This document shows positions 7,980-15,594 of a DNA stretch of 64,000 nucleotides, one piece after another. Source of the DNA: JACVRW01 sp963819115. Lineage in GTDB: Bacteria; Actinomycetota; Thermoleophilia; Solirubrobacterales; Thermoleophilaceae. Under the pieces are notes generated by a model. It had not been told where the DNA came from, ran no database searches, and saw nothing but the letters and a program-made list of their open reading frames with translations. Within the stretch, counting starts at the first letter, position 1. Each line of letters opens with the position of its first letter. A program made the position numbers and the translations under genes. The DNA is taken from assembly GCA_963819115.1 (NCBI GenBank), contig CAWFUR010000011.1, forward strand, positions 248,001 through 312,000, read 5' to 3'.

Positions 7980-8666
7980 ATGAACGTTGGTAGGAGCGGA
8001 GCCCGATCGGTGAGCGGGCGAGCACCGCACCATGGCGTCCGCGTCAACAGCTCACTGGTTCCGATGGTGCTGGAGCAGACGTCGAGGGGCGAGCGCTCCT
8101 TCGACATCTTCTCCCGGCTCCTGAACGACCGCATCGTGTTCATCGGGCAGCCCATCGACGACGACCTCGCGAACCTGGTGGTGGCCCAGATGCTCCATCT
8201 CGCCTCCGAGGATCCGGACAAGGACATCTCCGTGTACGTGAACTCCCCGGGCGGCTCGCTGCACGCGGGCCTGGCCATCTACGACACGATCCAGTACGTC
8301 CATCCCGACGTGCAGACCATCTGTTACGGCATGGCCATGTCGGCGGGATCGCTGATCCTCACCGGCGGCGCCGAGGGCAAGCGCATGGTGCTCCCGAACG
8401 CCCGCGTGCTCATCCATCAGCCCTCGTCGGGCTTCCAGGGCCAGTCCACGGACATCGAGATCCACGCCCGTGAGGTGCTCGACCTGCGGGCGCGCACGGA
8501 GCAGATCTACGCGCAGCACACCAACCAGGAGCTCGAGCGGATCCACGACGACATGGAGCGCGACCGCTTCTTCAGCGCCGATGAGGCGGTGAGCTACGGG
8601 CTCGTGGACCGCGTGATCTCGCAGCACGAGCTGCAGAAGCACGCCTCCGGCTTCGGCGCGCGCTAG
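7980..8666 (+). CDS. clpP: ATP-dependent Clp protease proteolytic subunit
   Basis: This is the serine peptidase ClpP, which forms a double heptamer in the cytosol. YGMAMSAGSLIL carries the catalytic Ser and ARVLIHQPSSG the catalytic His, while LVDRVI is near the usual C-terminus. The start is set by the Shine-Dalgarno-like AGGAGAACCGAGG just before the ATG at 7980. This gives a 28-residue extension ahead of the normal start region (MVLEQTSRGERSFD), most of it translated from a palindromic repeat. A start at ATG 8064 would remove the extension, but no comparable ribosome site is visible there. ClpP propeptides are normally clipped, which may explain tolerance. Its partner ClpC is encoded at 55.6 kb. 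Confidence 0.92.
   Translation: MNVGRSGARSVSGRAPHHGVRVNSSLVPMVLEQTSRGERSFDIFSRLLNDRIVFIGQPIDDDLANLVVAQMLHLASEDPDKDISVYVNSPGGSLHAGLAIYDTIQYVHPDVQTICYGMAMSAGSLILTGGAEGKRMVLPNARVLIHQPSSGFQGQSTDIEIHAREVLDLRARTEQIYAQHTNQELERIHDDMERDRFFSADEAVSYGLVDRVISQHELQKHASGFGAR
7989..8034 (+). repeat. Dispersed palindromic repeat, copy 3 (inside clpP 5' end)
   Basis: TAGGAGCGGA leads into GCCCGATC GGT GAGCGGGC (one mismatched pair in the stem) and GAGCACCGCACCATG. It lies just after the clpP ATG and is translated in frame; the ATG at its end (8032) is out of frame with ClpP. Confidence 0.88.
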
Positions 8667-8690
8667 GAGCCGCATGCCATCGTAGGCCCG

Positions 8691-10001
8691 GTGAGGCCCG
8701 CGCTCGCCGCCCTGCTCTGCGCCCTGGCGCTCGCGGGCTGCGAGCTCGGCGGCGGGGGAGACGCCCCCGCCGCGCACCGGGACCATCCGCTGCGCCTCGA
8801 CGCCGCGCTCGTGCGCTCGCACCTGAGCGCGCTCCAGCGCATCGCCGACCGCGCCGGGGGGAACCGCGCCGCCGGGACCCGCGGCTACGCCGATTCCGCG
8901 CGCTACGTGGCCGGCCGGCTGCGCGCCGCGGGCTGGCACGTGGCCGTCGAGCGCTTCCACTACCCCGGATTCCGCGAGCGCGGCTCCTCGCTGGTCCTGG
9001 CCCCGGGCGGGGCCCTGCGCCGCGGCCGCGACTTTCGCACCGCCCTCTACTCCGGCTCCGGGCAAGCGGACGGGCCGCTCACCACCGCGGGCGAGGGGTG
9101 CACCCCGGCGGAGGTGGCCATGATCCGGCCCGGCGCGGTGGTGCTGGTGAGCCCGGGCGGGTGCCTGTTCCGCACCAAGGCCAGGAACGCCGAGCGTGCC
9201 GGGGCGGCCGGGCTCCTGATCGTGGATCCCGCCCGTGGGCGGGAGGTCTCCACGGCCACCCTCGTCACCCCGAGCGTGCGGATCCCCGTGATGGTCCTCG
9301 GCCGCGCCGCCGCCCGCGGGCTGCGGCCCGGGGGCCGGGCCTCGATGGACGTGGAGGCCACCACCGCCCGCCGCGTGGGCACCAGCGTGGTGGCGGAGAG
9401 TCGTGGCGGCGGGAGCGGCGTGGTGATGGCCGGGGGCCACCTCGACTCGGTGCCGGCTGGGCCCGGGATCAATGACAACGGCAGCGGCGTGGCCGCCCTG
9501 CTCGCGCTGGCCGAATCCACCGGCCGGAGCGCGCCGGGCATGCCGATCCGGCTGGTCTTCTGGGGCGCCGAGGAGCTCGGTCTCTACGGGTCGCGCCGCT
9601 ACGTGGCGGCGCTCACCCACTCGGAGCGGGAGCGCATCCGCGCGTACGTGAACCTCGACATGGTGGGCTCGCCGAACGCGGTCCGCGCGGTGTACGCGGC
9701 GAGGGACTCGGGACAGAGGAAGCAGCCGCGGGCCCAACGGATCGAATCGTTGCTGAACTCGCTGGTGAAGCCGACTCAGCACAGCGCCGGCGCGTCCGAC
9801 CACCTGCCCTTCGCCCGGGCGGGGATCCCGGTGGGGGGCGTGTTCACCGGCGCCTCGGAGAGCGGGCCGGGAGGCCGGCCGCGAGACGCCTGTTACCACC
9901 TGGCCTGCGACCGGCTGGCCAATGTGGACATACCGCTGGTGGTCCGGCTGGCTCGCGCCACCCGCCGGGCGATGCTCGCCCTGTCGCGTCAGGCGAAGTA
10001 G
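8691..10001 (+). CDS. M28-family zinc aminopeptidase lipoprotein
   Basis: The 436-residue product has a lipoprotein signal (hydrophobic core then LAGC at 14-17). A protease-associated insert covers roughly residues 125-220. The M28 zinc ligands are visible: H in GGHLDSVPAG, D in GINDNGSG, the catalytic and binding acids in WGAEELG, D in NLDMVG, and H in SDHLPFARAGIP. It is probably an extracytoplasmic aminopeptidase. The GTG start follows clpP by 24 nt, and the 3' end overlaps the convergent antiporter gene by 13 nt. Confidence 0.88.
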   Translation: MRPALAALLCALALAGCELGGGGDAPAAHRDHPLRLDAALVRSHLSALQRIADRAGGNRAAGTRGYADSARYVAGRLRAAGWHVAVERFHYPGFRERGSSLVLAPGGALRRGRDFRTALYSGSGQADGPLTTAGEGCTPAEVAMIRPGAVVLVSPGGCLFRTKARNAERAGAAGLLIVDPARGREVSTATLVTPSVRIPVMVLGRAAARGLRPGGRASMDVEATTARRVGTSVVAESRGGGSGVVMAGGHLDSVPAGPGINDNGSGVAALLALAESTGRSAPGMPIRLVFWGAEELGLYGSRRYVAALTHSERERIRAYVNLDMVGSPNAVRAVYAARDSGQRKQPRAQRIESLLNSLVKPTQHSAGASDHLPFARAGIPVGGVFTGASESGPGGRPRDACYHLACDRLANVDIPLVVRLARATRRAMLALSRQAK

Positions 10002-11068
10002 AAGACGAGTCCCAGCACGGCGTACAGCGCCAGGAGCTGAACGCCCTCGAACCAGTTGGACTCGCCCTCGGCGGTCACGAGCGTCGCGATCAGCACCGCG
10101 AATATGAGACCGCCGATCTCGTAGCCGTTGAACACGAGCGCCATCGGCGCGGGGCCGACCACGAAGGACAGCAGCACCAGCACTGGCGCCACGAACAGCG
10201 CCACCTGGGCGCTCGAGCCGATGGCGATGTTCACGGCCAGGTCCATCTTGTCCTTCGAGGCCACGAGCACGGCCACCCAGTGCTCGGCGGCGTTGCCCAC
10301 GATCGCCACCACGAACACACCCACGAAGAACTGGGACAGCCCGATCTGGTGGGAGGCCTCCTCGATCGAGCCCACGAGGATCTCGCTCATCACGCCCACG
10401 AGCACGGCCGAGGCGGCGAGGATGGCCACCGCCCGCCGGACCGGCCAGTGGTGCTCCTCCTCTCCGCCATCGCTGTAGGGGTTGAAGACGGAGCGGTGCG
10501 TGCGCAATGAGAACACCAGCCCGGCCGCGTAGGTGGCCAGCAGGATCAGGGCGACCCCGAAGGAGATGGTCTCCAGGTCGGATCCGAAGTCCGTGCGCGT
10601 GTCCCCGACGGAGGGCAGCCCGCCGCCGTGGATCAGCTGGAACAGCGCCGGCAGGGTCAGCGCGGCGGTGGCGAGCATGAGCATCGCGGCCTGGGCGTTG
10701 GCCGCCGTCTGGCTGAAGGTCTGCTTCTCACGCGGCAGGCCGCCCACGAGCATGGCGGCTCCCAGGACGAGCAGGATGTTCCCGATCACCGAGCCCACGA
10801 TCGACGCCTTCACGACCTCCTGGAGGCCCTTGTTCAGGGCGAAGAAGGCGATGATCAGCTCCGGGGCGTTGCCGAACGTCACATTGAGGAGGCCGCCGAT
10901 GCCCGGGCCCGTCCGGGCCGCGATCGCCTCGGTGGCCTCGCCCATCACCGCGGCGCAGGGGATCACGCCCAGCGCGGCGGCGGAGAACACCAGGAGCGGC
11001 GACGCGTCCGCCACGTCGAGCCCGACCGCCGCCGGGATGAAGACGCCGAGGTAGTGAACCGGTCGCAC
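9989..11068 (-). CDS. Calcium/proton exchanger (CaCA, Cax type)
   Basis: The 359-residue membrane protein contains two alpha repeats, with GNAPELIIAFFAL in the first half and GNAAEHWVAVLVA in the second. This GNxxE pairing is diagnostic of the Ca2+/cation antiporter superfamily, Cax branch. About eleven hydrophobic segments are visible, separated by an acidic loop (NPYSDGGEEEHH). It would export calcium from the cytosol using the proton gradient. A TAGGCT hexamer lies 9 nt before the GTG start. Confidence 0.9.
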   Translation of the reverse strand: MRPVHYLGVFIPAAVGLDVADASPLLVFSAAALGVIPCAAVMGEATEAIAARTGPGIGGLLNVTFGNAPELIIAFFALNKGLQEVVKASIVGSVIGNILLVLGAAMLVGGLPREKQTFSQTAANAQAAMLMLATAALTLPALFQLIHGGGLPSVGDTRTDFGSDLETISFGVALILLATYAAGLVFSLRTHRSVFNPYSDGGEEEHHWPVRRAVAILAASAVLVGVMSEILVGSIEEASHQIGLSQFFVGVFVVAIVGNAAEHWVAVLVASKDKMDLAVNIAIGSSAQVALFVAPVLVLLSFVVGPAPMALVFNGYEIGGLIFAVLIATLVTAEGESNWFEGVQLLALYAVLGLVFYFA

Positions 11069-11084
11069 GCGGCGCGAAGCCTAC

Positions 11085-11130
11085 GGGAGGAGCGCAGCCC
11101 GATCGGTGATCGGGCGAGCACCGGACCATG
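11085..11130 (+). repeat. Dispersed palindromic repeat, copy 4
   Basis: This is a near-consensus copy: GGGAGGAGCGCA, stem GCCCGATC GGT GATCGGGC, then GAGCACCGGACCATG. It sits between the antiporter start and the stop of the next minus-strand gene, with the CATG end 12 nt from that stop. Confidence 0.92.
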
Positions 11131-11142
11131 CCCTACGCGGGC

Positions 11143-11457
11143 CTACTCCTCGGGCGGAACGTCGTCGTCGAGCTCAGGCTCGTCGACGCCCTCGACCTGG
11201 GCCGCGGTGATCTCGCGCCCGTCGGCCGTGTACTGCGCCTGGAAGGTCTCCAGCAGCTCGTCGCGCCTGGCCTCGTCCACCGGCACCTCGTCGGCGATCA
11301 GGACCCAGTCGGCGCCCTCGAAGTCCTCCATGTTGAAGATCTCGCCGTCGATGGACGGCGAGTCGTCCACCACCACCATCACCTCGGTCTGCGGGTTCAG
11401 GTAGCAGCCGGGGCGAATGAGCAGGTCGTCGAGCTGAAATCGCTGGTCGTCGGCCAT
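11143..11457 (-). CDS. Acidic hypothetical protein
   Basis: The 104-residue product is strongly acidic (about a quarter Asp/Glu) with a soluble, probably alpha/beta composition and an Asp/Glu-rich tail (EPELDDDVPPEE). I do not recognise the family. It has no cysteines apart from one near residue 18 and no signal peptide. TAGGGT lies 9 nt upstream of the start, so leaderless expression is possible. Normal codon use supports it as a real gene. Confidence 0.6.
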   Translation of the reverse strand: MADDQRFQLDDLLIRPGCYLNPQTEVMVVVDDSPSIDGEIFNMEDFEGADWVLIADEVPVDEARRDELLETFQAQYTADGREITAAQVEGVDEPELDDDVPPEE

Positions 11458-11491
11458 CCGCGAGCAACCCTATACCTCACGAAACGGCGAG

Positions 11492-11908
11492 TCACGCCCC
11501 GAGATCGCGAAGCTGGCGATCCACCTCCGCCTCCACGTCCAGTGGCTCCTCCCCCTGCCGCGCGCGTCGCTCGTTGCGCGCCACCACGAGCTGGCGGACC
11601 TCCTCGCGGAGGGCGTCGTCGGCGGGCGGGGTGCGCATCAGGGCCTCCATCTCGGCGTCCACGTCGAGGGCCACCTCACCTCGCGCCTCGCGCCGGGCCG
11701 ACTTGGCCTCCAGCATCTGGCGGATCTCCTCGCGGGCCACCGGGCCGGTGGGGGCGCTGTCGCCGGGCTCGGGCCGCGGCGCGTCGTCAAGGGTCATTGC
11801 CCCCGACCTCCCGAGCCCGCTGTAGACCCGGCCGCTGCCCCAGTAGGAAGCGGCCGCCACGACCGCCGCCACCACGGCCACGACGATCATCACCGTCCCG
11901 AAATCCAC
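11492..11908 (-). CDS. Membrane-anchored hypothetical protein
   Basis: The 138-residue protein has one N-terminal membrane helix (about residues 5-22, Val/Ala-rich). A charged cytosolic domain follows, containing two imperfect repeats of the form EEIRQMLEAKSARREARGE, LDVDAEME and EEVRQLVVARNERRARQGE, LDVEAEVD. The internal duplication (about residues 60-90 and 100-132) resembles SHOCT-like short helical oligomerisation units, which is an inference. Function unknown. Confidence 0.6.
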   Translation of the reverse strand: MDFGTVMIVVAVVAAVVAAASYWGSGRVYSGLGRSGAMTLDDAPRPEPGDSAPTGPVAREEIRQMLEAKSARREARGEVALDVDAEMEALMRTPPADDALREEVRQLVVARNERRARQGEEPLDVEAEVDRQLRDLGA

Positions 11909-11912
11909 GTCG

Positions 11913-11918
11913 TACAGT
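11913..11918 (+). promoter_or_regulatory. Candidate -10 hexamer TACAGT (leaderless)
   Basis: TACAGT ends 7 nt before the ATG at 11926 with no Shine-Dalgarno between, the same geometry as several other genes in the window. Confidence 0.4.
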
Positions 11919-11925
11919 TTCCCCC

Positions 11926-12078
11926 ATGTTGGGCATGCGCCGCCTGCGGCGCCTGCAGCGCCGGACCATGGCCCCTGGCCGTCCGGTGCTCTACCCGGAC
12001 CAGATCGGGCTCGTATTCTTCACGCTCGTCGTATTTGCCGTCGGCGCCTACGTGGCGGCTCGGCTGGTTATCGGCTGA
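11926..12078 (+). CDS. Small single-pass membrane protein
   Basis: This 50-residue reading frame has a basic N-terminus (MLGMRRLRRLQRRT) and a single hydrophobic helix (about residues 27-47). By the positive-inside rule the N-terminus should be cytosolic. It is placed divergently from the membrane-anchored protein at 11492 and has a well-spaced candidate -10. The stretch GCCGGACCATG inside it resembles the end of the dispersed repeat. Function unknown. Confidence 0.5.
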   Translation: MLGMRRLRRLQRRTMAPGRPVLYPDQIGLVFFTLVVFAVGAYVAARLVIG

Positions 12079-12105
12079 GAGGTCGGGTACCCTTCCCTAA
12101 GAGGC

Positions 12106-12123
12106 ATTGACTGACCAATCAAT
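12106..12123. promoter_or_regulatory. Imperfect palindrome, candidate TetR-type operator
   Basis: ATTGACTGACCAATCAAT is palindromic at 14 of 18 positions and lies 58 nt before the acyl-CoA dehydrogenase start. Operators of this TGACTGACCAATCA kind are bound by TetR-family regulators of lipid and acyl-CoA genes in actinobacteria and proteobacteria. Which protein binds here is not shown. Confidence 0.45.
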
Positions 12124-12181
12124 CGGGAGGACCTGCGCCCAGCAGAAGCACGGCGCGGCCCCCATCAAGGAGCTTTGAAAC

Positions 12182-13357
12182 GTGGTCGACTTCACCCTCA
12201 CCGACGAGCAGAAGGACATTCGCGAGCTCGCGCACGATTTCGCCGAGAAGGAGATTCGTCCGATCGCATGGGAATGCGACAAGGACAGCACCTTCCCGCA
12301 CGAGGTCATCAAGAAGGCCTGGGAGGTCGGATTGATGAACTCGCACATCGACGAGGCCTACGGCGGTCCGGGCCTGGACTACCTGTCCGGGTGCCTGATC
12401 GAGGAGGAGATCGCCTGGGGCTGCTCCGGCATCGGCACCTCGATCATGTGCAACGGCCTGGCCAGCGCCCCCGTGGCGCTCGGCGGCTCCGAGGAGACGA
12501 AGAAGGAGTTCCTCGGGATGCTCGCCGAGGAGCCCAAGCTCGCGTCCTTCTGCCTGACCGAGCCGGACGCCGGATCGGACGTCTCCGGCATGCGCACCAC
12601 CGCCGTGAAGAAGGGTGACGAGTACGTCATCAACGGCACCAAGTGCTTCATCACCAACGGCTCCCACGCCGACTGGTACACGGTCTACGCCAAGACCGAC
12701 AAGGACGCCGGCCACCGCGGCATCTCCGCCTTCGTCGTCCCGCGCGACGCCGGCGGCGTGACCGTGGACAAGAAGGAGGACAAGCTCGGACAGCGTGCCT
12801 CCGACACGGCGATGATCTCGTTCAACGACACGGTCATCCCCGCCCGCAACCTCCTCGGTGAGGAGAACAAGGGATTCAAGCTGGCGATGATGACCCTCGA
12901 CCGCACGCGCCCCGGCGTGGCGGCGATGGGCGTCGGCATCGCACAGGCGGCGTTCGAGTTCGCCCGCGACTACTCCAAGGAGCGCGTGCAGTTCGGCGTG
13001 CCGATCGCGATGCACCAGGCGATCCAGTTCATGATCGCCGACATGGCCACCAAGGTGGAGGCCGGCCGGCTGCTGACCTGGAAGTCCGCTTCGCTGCTCG
13101 ACGCCGGTGAGCGCAACACGCTCGCCAGCTCGCACGCCAAGCGGTTCTCCGCGGACTCCGCGATGGAGGTGACCGTGGACGCCGTGCAGGTGTTCGGCGG
13201 GTACGGCTTCATCAAGGAGTACCCGGTGGAGAAGCTCATGCGCGACGCCAAGATCATGCAGCTCTACGAGGGCACGTCGCAGATCCAGCGGCTCGTGATC
13301 GCCCGCGAGGTGCTCATGCCCCGCCGCGTGGAGGAGCCCGCCGCAGCCACGGCGTAG
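12182..13357 (+). CDS. Acyl-CoA dehydrogenase
   Basis: The 391-residue flavoprotein catalyses alpha,beta-dehydrogenation of an acyl-CoA, the first step of beta-oxidation. CLTEPDAGSDVSGM and GTKCFITNG match the FAD-binding and substrate loops, and the catalytic Glu is in QLYEGTSQIQRLVIAREVL near the C-terminus. VQVFGGYGFIKEYPVE is the usual ACAD signature 2 region. AAGGAG lies about 8 nt before the GTG start. A possible lipid-responsive operator lies upstream and a strong hairpin downstream, so it is probably monocistronic. Confidence 0.93.
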   Translation: MVDFTLTDEQKDIRELAHDFAEKEIRPIAWECDKDSTFPHEVIKKAWEVGLMNSHIDEAYGGPGLDYLSGCLIEEEIAWGCSGIGTSIMCNGLASAPVALGGSEETKKEFLGMLAEEPKLASFCLTEPDAGSDVSGMRTTAVKKGDEYVINGTKCFITNGSHADWYTVYAKTDKDAGHRGISAFVVPRDAGGVTVDKKEDKLGQRASDTAMISFNDTVIPARNLLGEENKGFKLAMMTLDRTRPGVAAMGVGIAQAAFEFARDYSKERVQFGVPIAMHQAIQFMIADMATKVEAGRLLTWKSASLLDAGERNTLASSHAKRFSADSAMEVTVDAVQVFGGYGFIKEYPVEKLMRDAKIMQLYEGTSQIQRLVIAREVLMPRRVEEPAAATA

Positions 13358-13377
13358 CCCTTCCGTTTCTTAAGACC

Positions 13378-13409
13378 GCGCCCGGCCCGCCTTGCGGTGA
13401 GCCGGGCGC
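13378..13409 (+). terminator. Hairpin terminator after acyl-CoA dehydrogenase
   Basis: GCGCCCGGC (13378-13386) pairs perfectly with GCCGGGCGC (13401-13409) around a 14-nt loop, 20 nt after the stop codon. A short T-containing stretch (TCGTCGTTTC) follows rather than a clean U-tract. Confidence 0.65.
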
Positions 13410-13419
13410 TCGTCGTTTC

Positions 13420-13683
13420 ATGAGCGAACACGCGATCGACACGCCAAGCCTGCGAGGTGAGTACGCGGTGGCCGCGGACGACTGGGGCAATGGATACGCG
13501 GCGGAGACAGCCGACGCCGCGCTCGAGGCGGCGCGCCGCCGGCCCGAGATCCACCAGGTGGTGAGCGTCGTATGGACCGAGAACCGCGCCTCACGGCGGG
13601 TCACGGAGCGCACCGGCCTGCGCCCGGACCACCTGATCGACCACGCCGGGCTGCCGCACCTGCTCTTCCGCACAAACGTCTGA
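13420..13683 (+). pseudogene. GNAT acetyltransferase remnant (C-terminal half only)
   Basis: The 87-residue frame contains DDWGNGYAAETADAALEAARR and VVWTENRASRRVTERTGL followed by HLLFRT, which match the second half of GNAT acetyltransferases (the acetyl-CoA loop region WGxGYAtEA and the C-terminal ENxASrrvmEkxG). The N-terminal half of the fold is absent, and the frame begins just after a terminator hairpin. I read it as a truncated relic, though expression from the ATG cannot be excluded. Confidence 0.6.
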
Positions 13684-13692
13684 ATGCGCCAG

Positions 13693-13737
13693 GGAGGAGC
13701 GGAGCCCGATCGGTGATCGGGCGAGCACCGGACCATG
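13693..13737 (+). repeat. Dispersed palindromic repeat, copy 5
   Basis: GGGAGGAGCGGA, perfect stem GCCCGATC GGT GATCGGGC, then GAGCACCGGACCATG. It begins 10 nt after the GNAT remnant stop. Its terminal ATG (13735) is in frame with the following PadR gene and could act as that gene's start. Confidence 0.92.
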
Positions 13738-13761
13738 ACCTCCTGCTGTCAGGATGAGCGT

Positions 13762-14217
13762 GTGAGCAAGTCGCCGCGTGAGCGCAGCCGCGATGCGGTG
13801 CGCGATGCCGTGGCCCACGCCGGTGGCCTCGACACCGCTCCCGCCCCGCGCGGGCGCCAGCAGCAGGACCCGATCACGGGAGAGCTCAGGCGCCGCGACG
13901 TGCTACCGCTGCTCGTCCTGCACCTGATCGCGCAGGAGCCGAGCTACGGCAACCAGCTCATGGAGCGGATCGCGGGCATGACCGCCGGGGTGCTCTCGGT
14001 GAACCCCAACACGATGTACCCGCTGCTCCGGGGCCTCGAGCGCCGGGGCCTGATCGAGGGCAGCTGGGAGCACCCGGAGCGGCGCACGCGCCGCTACTAC
14101 TCGCTCACCGGCGACGGTCGGGAGGAGTACGACCGGCTGGTGGAGGAGGTGCGTCCCTTCCTCGACTCCGTGCGCTCCAGCATCGACGAGATCGTGCGCG
14201 AGGTGTACGGGAGTTGA
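13762..14217 (+). CDS. PadR-family transcriptional regulator
   Basis: The protein has PadR wHTH features: LPLLVLHLIAQEPSYGNQLMERI, VNPNTMYPLLRGLERRGLI and RRTRRYYSLTGDGREEY, the last being the wing and the start of the dimerisation helix. I prefer the GTG at 13762 because AGGA lies about 8 nt upstream. A longer form starting at ATG 13735 would begin on the last three bases of a palindromic repeat. A 35-residue disordered N-terminus precedes the fold. It overlaps the next gene by 4 nt and probably controls it and the beta-oxidation genes beyond. Confidence 0.87.
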   Translation: MSKSPRERSRDAVRDAVAHAGGLDTAPAPRGRQQQDPITGELRRRDVLPLLVLHLIAQEPSYGNQLMERIAGMTAGVLSVNPNTMYPLLRGLERRGLIEGSWEHPERRTRRYYSLTGDGREEYDRLVEEVRPFLDSVRSSIDEIVREVYGS

Positions 14218-14669
14218 GGACGGCGGAGGCCCGCCGGGCGGTGCTGCTCGAGCCGGGTGAAGCGCTTGCCATGTGGGCGGATCCCGCTCGCTGGCCGGCG
14301 TTCGTGGAGGGCTTCGGGCACGCCGCGTCGGTGGACCGCGACTGGCCCGAGCCCGGCGCCAGGGCGATCTGGGAGTCCACCCCCGGGGGGCGCGGCCGGG
14401 TCACCGAGACGGTGACCGAGCGGGACGGCACCAGCCTGTCGACGCAGATCTTCGAGGACGCGCTCACGGGTACGCAGACCTTCGCCGCCGTTCCCGGGCC
14501 GGACGGAGGCTCGCTCGTGCAGCTGCAGCTGGACTACGAGCTGGCCCAGGGCGGGCCCCTTCGGGGGGTGGCCGACTGGATCTTCATACGTCGTGCGCTG
14601 CGCGACGCCCTGCGCCGCACCCTCCACCGGTTCGCGCTGGAGGCGGAGGAGGAAGCCGGGCTCCGGTAG
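14214..14669 (+). CDS. SRPBCC-family (polyketide cyclase-like) protein
   Basis: The 151-residue product contains ALAMWADPARWPAFVEGF, the usual opening of polyketide cyclase/SRPBCC proteins, then alternating strands (GGRGRVTETVTERDG) and the C-terminal helix RRTLHRFALEAEEEAG. The TTG start overlaps the stop of padR (TTGA), which implies coupling. The SRPBCC pocket usually holds a hydrophobic ligand; no catalytic residues can be assigned. Confidence 0.78.
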   Translation: MRTAEARRAVLLEPGEALAMWADPARWPAFVEGFGHAASVDRDWPEPGARAIWESTPGGRGRVTETVTERDGTSLSTQIFEDALTGTQTFAAVPGPDGGSLVQLQLDYELAQGGPLRGVADWIFIRRALRDALRRTLHRFALEAEEEAGLR

Positions 14670-14718
14670 CCTGGCTGGCCGCCGCCAAGAGCGGCGTCCG
14701 TACTTCCAGGAGGTATTC

Positions 14719-15594
14719 GTGTTCGTATTCAAAGCCGCCGTCGTGGGCGCGGGAACCATGGGTGGGGAAATCGCCCAGGTCATCTCGAGCGCCGGCGTTC
14801 CGGTGGTCCTGAAGGACGTCAAGCAGGAGTTCGTGGACCACGGCCTCGAGAAGGCCAGGCAGGTCACCCAGGGTCAGCTCGGAGGCCTCGTGGCCAAGGA
14901 GAAGATCACCCAGGGGGCCGCCGACCAGCAGCTCGAGGAGGTTCTCGGCAGGATCCACGGGACCACCGAGTACGCGGGCTTCGGCGACGTGGACTTCGTG
15001 ATCGAGGCCGTGCCTGAGCGGATGGACATCAAGCAGTCGGTGTTCGCCGAGCTGGACGCGCTCACGCCGGGCCACGCGATCCTTGCGTCCAACACCTCGG
15101 CGCTCTCCATCACGGAGATGGCCGAGGCCACCACCAGGCCGGACAAGGTCTGCGGGTTCCACTTCTTCTACCCGGCGTCGATCATGCGCCTGATCGAGGT
15201 GATCGAGGGCGAGGAGACCTCCGAGGAGACCCTCACCACCGCCGCCAACTTCGTCCAGGCGATCCGCAAGACCGCGGTCCGCTGCGGCGAGGTGCCGGGC
15301 TTCGTGGTGAACCGGATCCTGAACTCGGCAGCGTCCGAGGTATGGAAGGCCACCGACGAGGGGAACCTCGACATCGAGGAGGTGGACCGGGTCATCAAGG
15401 AGTCCGGCACCACCCCGATGGGCCCCTATTTCCTCACGGACCTGCTGGGCCTGGACACGGTGCTCCACGTGGCCGAGCACCTGGAGGAGTCCTACGGCGA
15501 CCGCTTCTACGTCTCACCGAAGATGAAGGAGCTTGTGGCCGCCGGGAACCTCGGGCAGAAGACCGGAAAGGGTTTCTATGAGCACAACGGCTGA
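14719..15594 (+). CDS. 3-hydroxyacyl-CoA dehydrogenase
   Basis: The 291-residue enzyme oxidises 3-hydroxyacyl-CoA with NAD. The Rossmann motif GAGTMGGEIAQVISSAG opens the protein, NTSALSITEMA and CGFHFFYPASIMRLIEVI hold the catalytic His region, and GFVVNRILNSAASE starts the C-terminal dimerisation domain. The GTG start is supported by AGGAGGT 7 nt upstream. Its last 17 nt overlap the next gene, whose product carries a second 3HCDH C-terminal domain, so the pair together resemble FadB cut and re-ordered. Confidence 0.92.
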   Translation: MFVFKAAVVGAGTMGGEIAQVISSAGVPVVLKDVKQEFVDHGLEKARQVTQGQLGGLVAKEKITQGAADQQLEEVLGRIHGTTEYAGFGDVDFVIEAVPERMDIKQSVFAELDALTPGHAILASNTSALSITEMAEATTRPDKVCGFHFFYPASIMRLIEVIEGEETSEETLTTAANFVQAIRKTAVRCGEVPGFVVNRILNSAASEVWKATDEGNLDIEEVDRVIKESGTTPMGPYFLTDLLGLDTVLHVAEHLEESYGDRFYVSPKMKELVAAGNLGQKTGKGFYEHNG

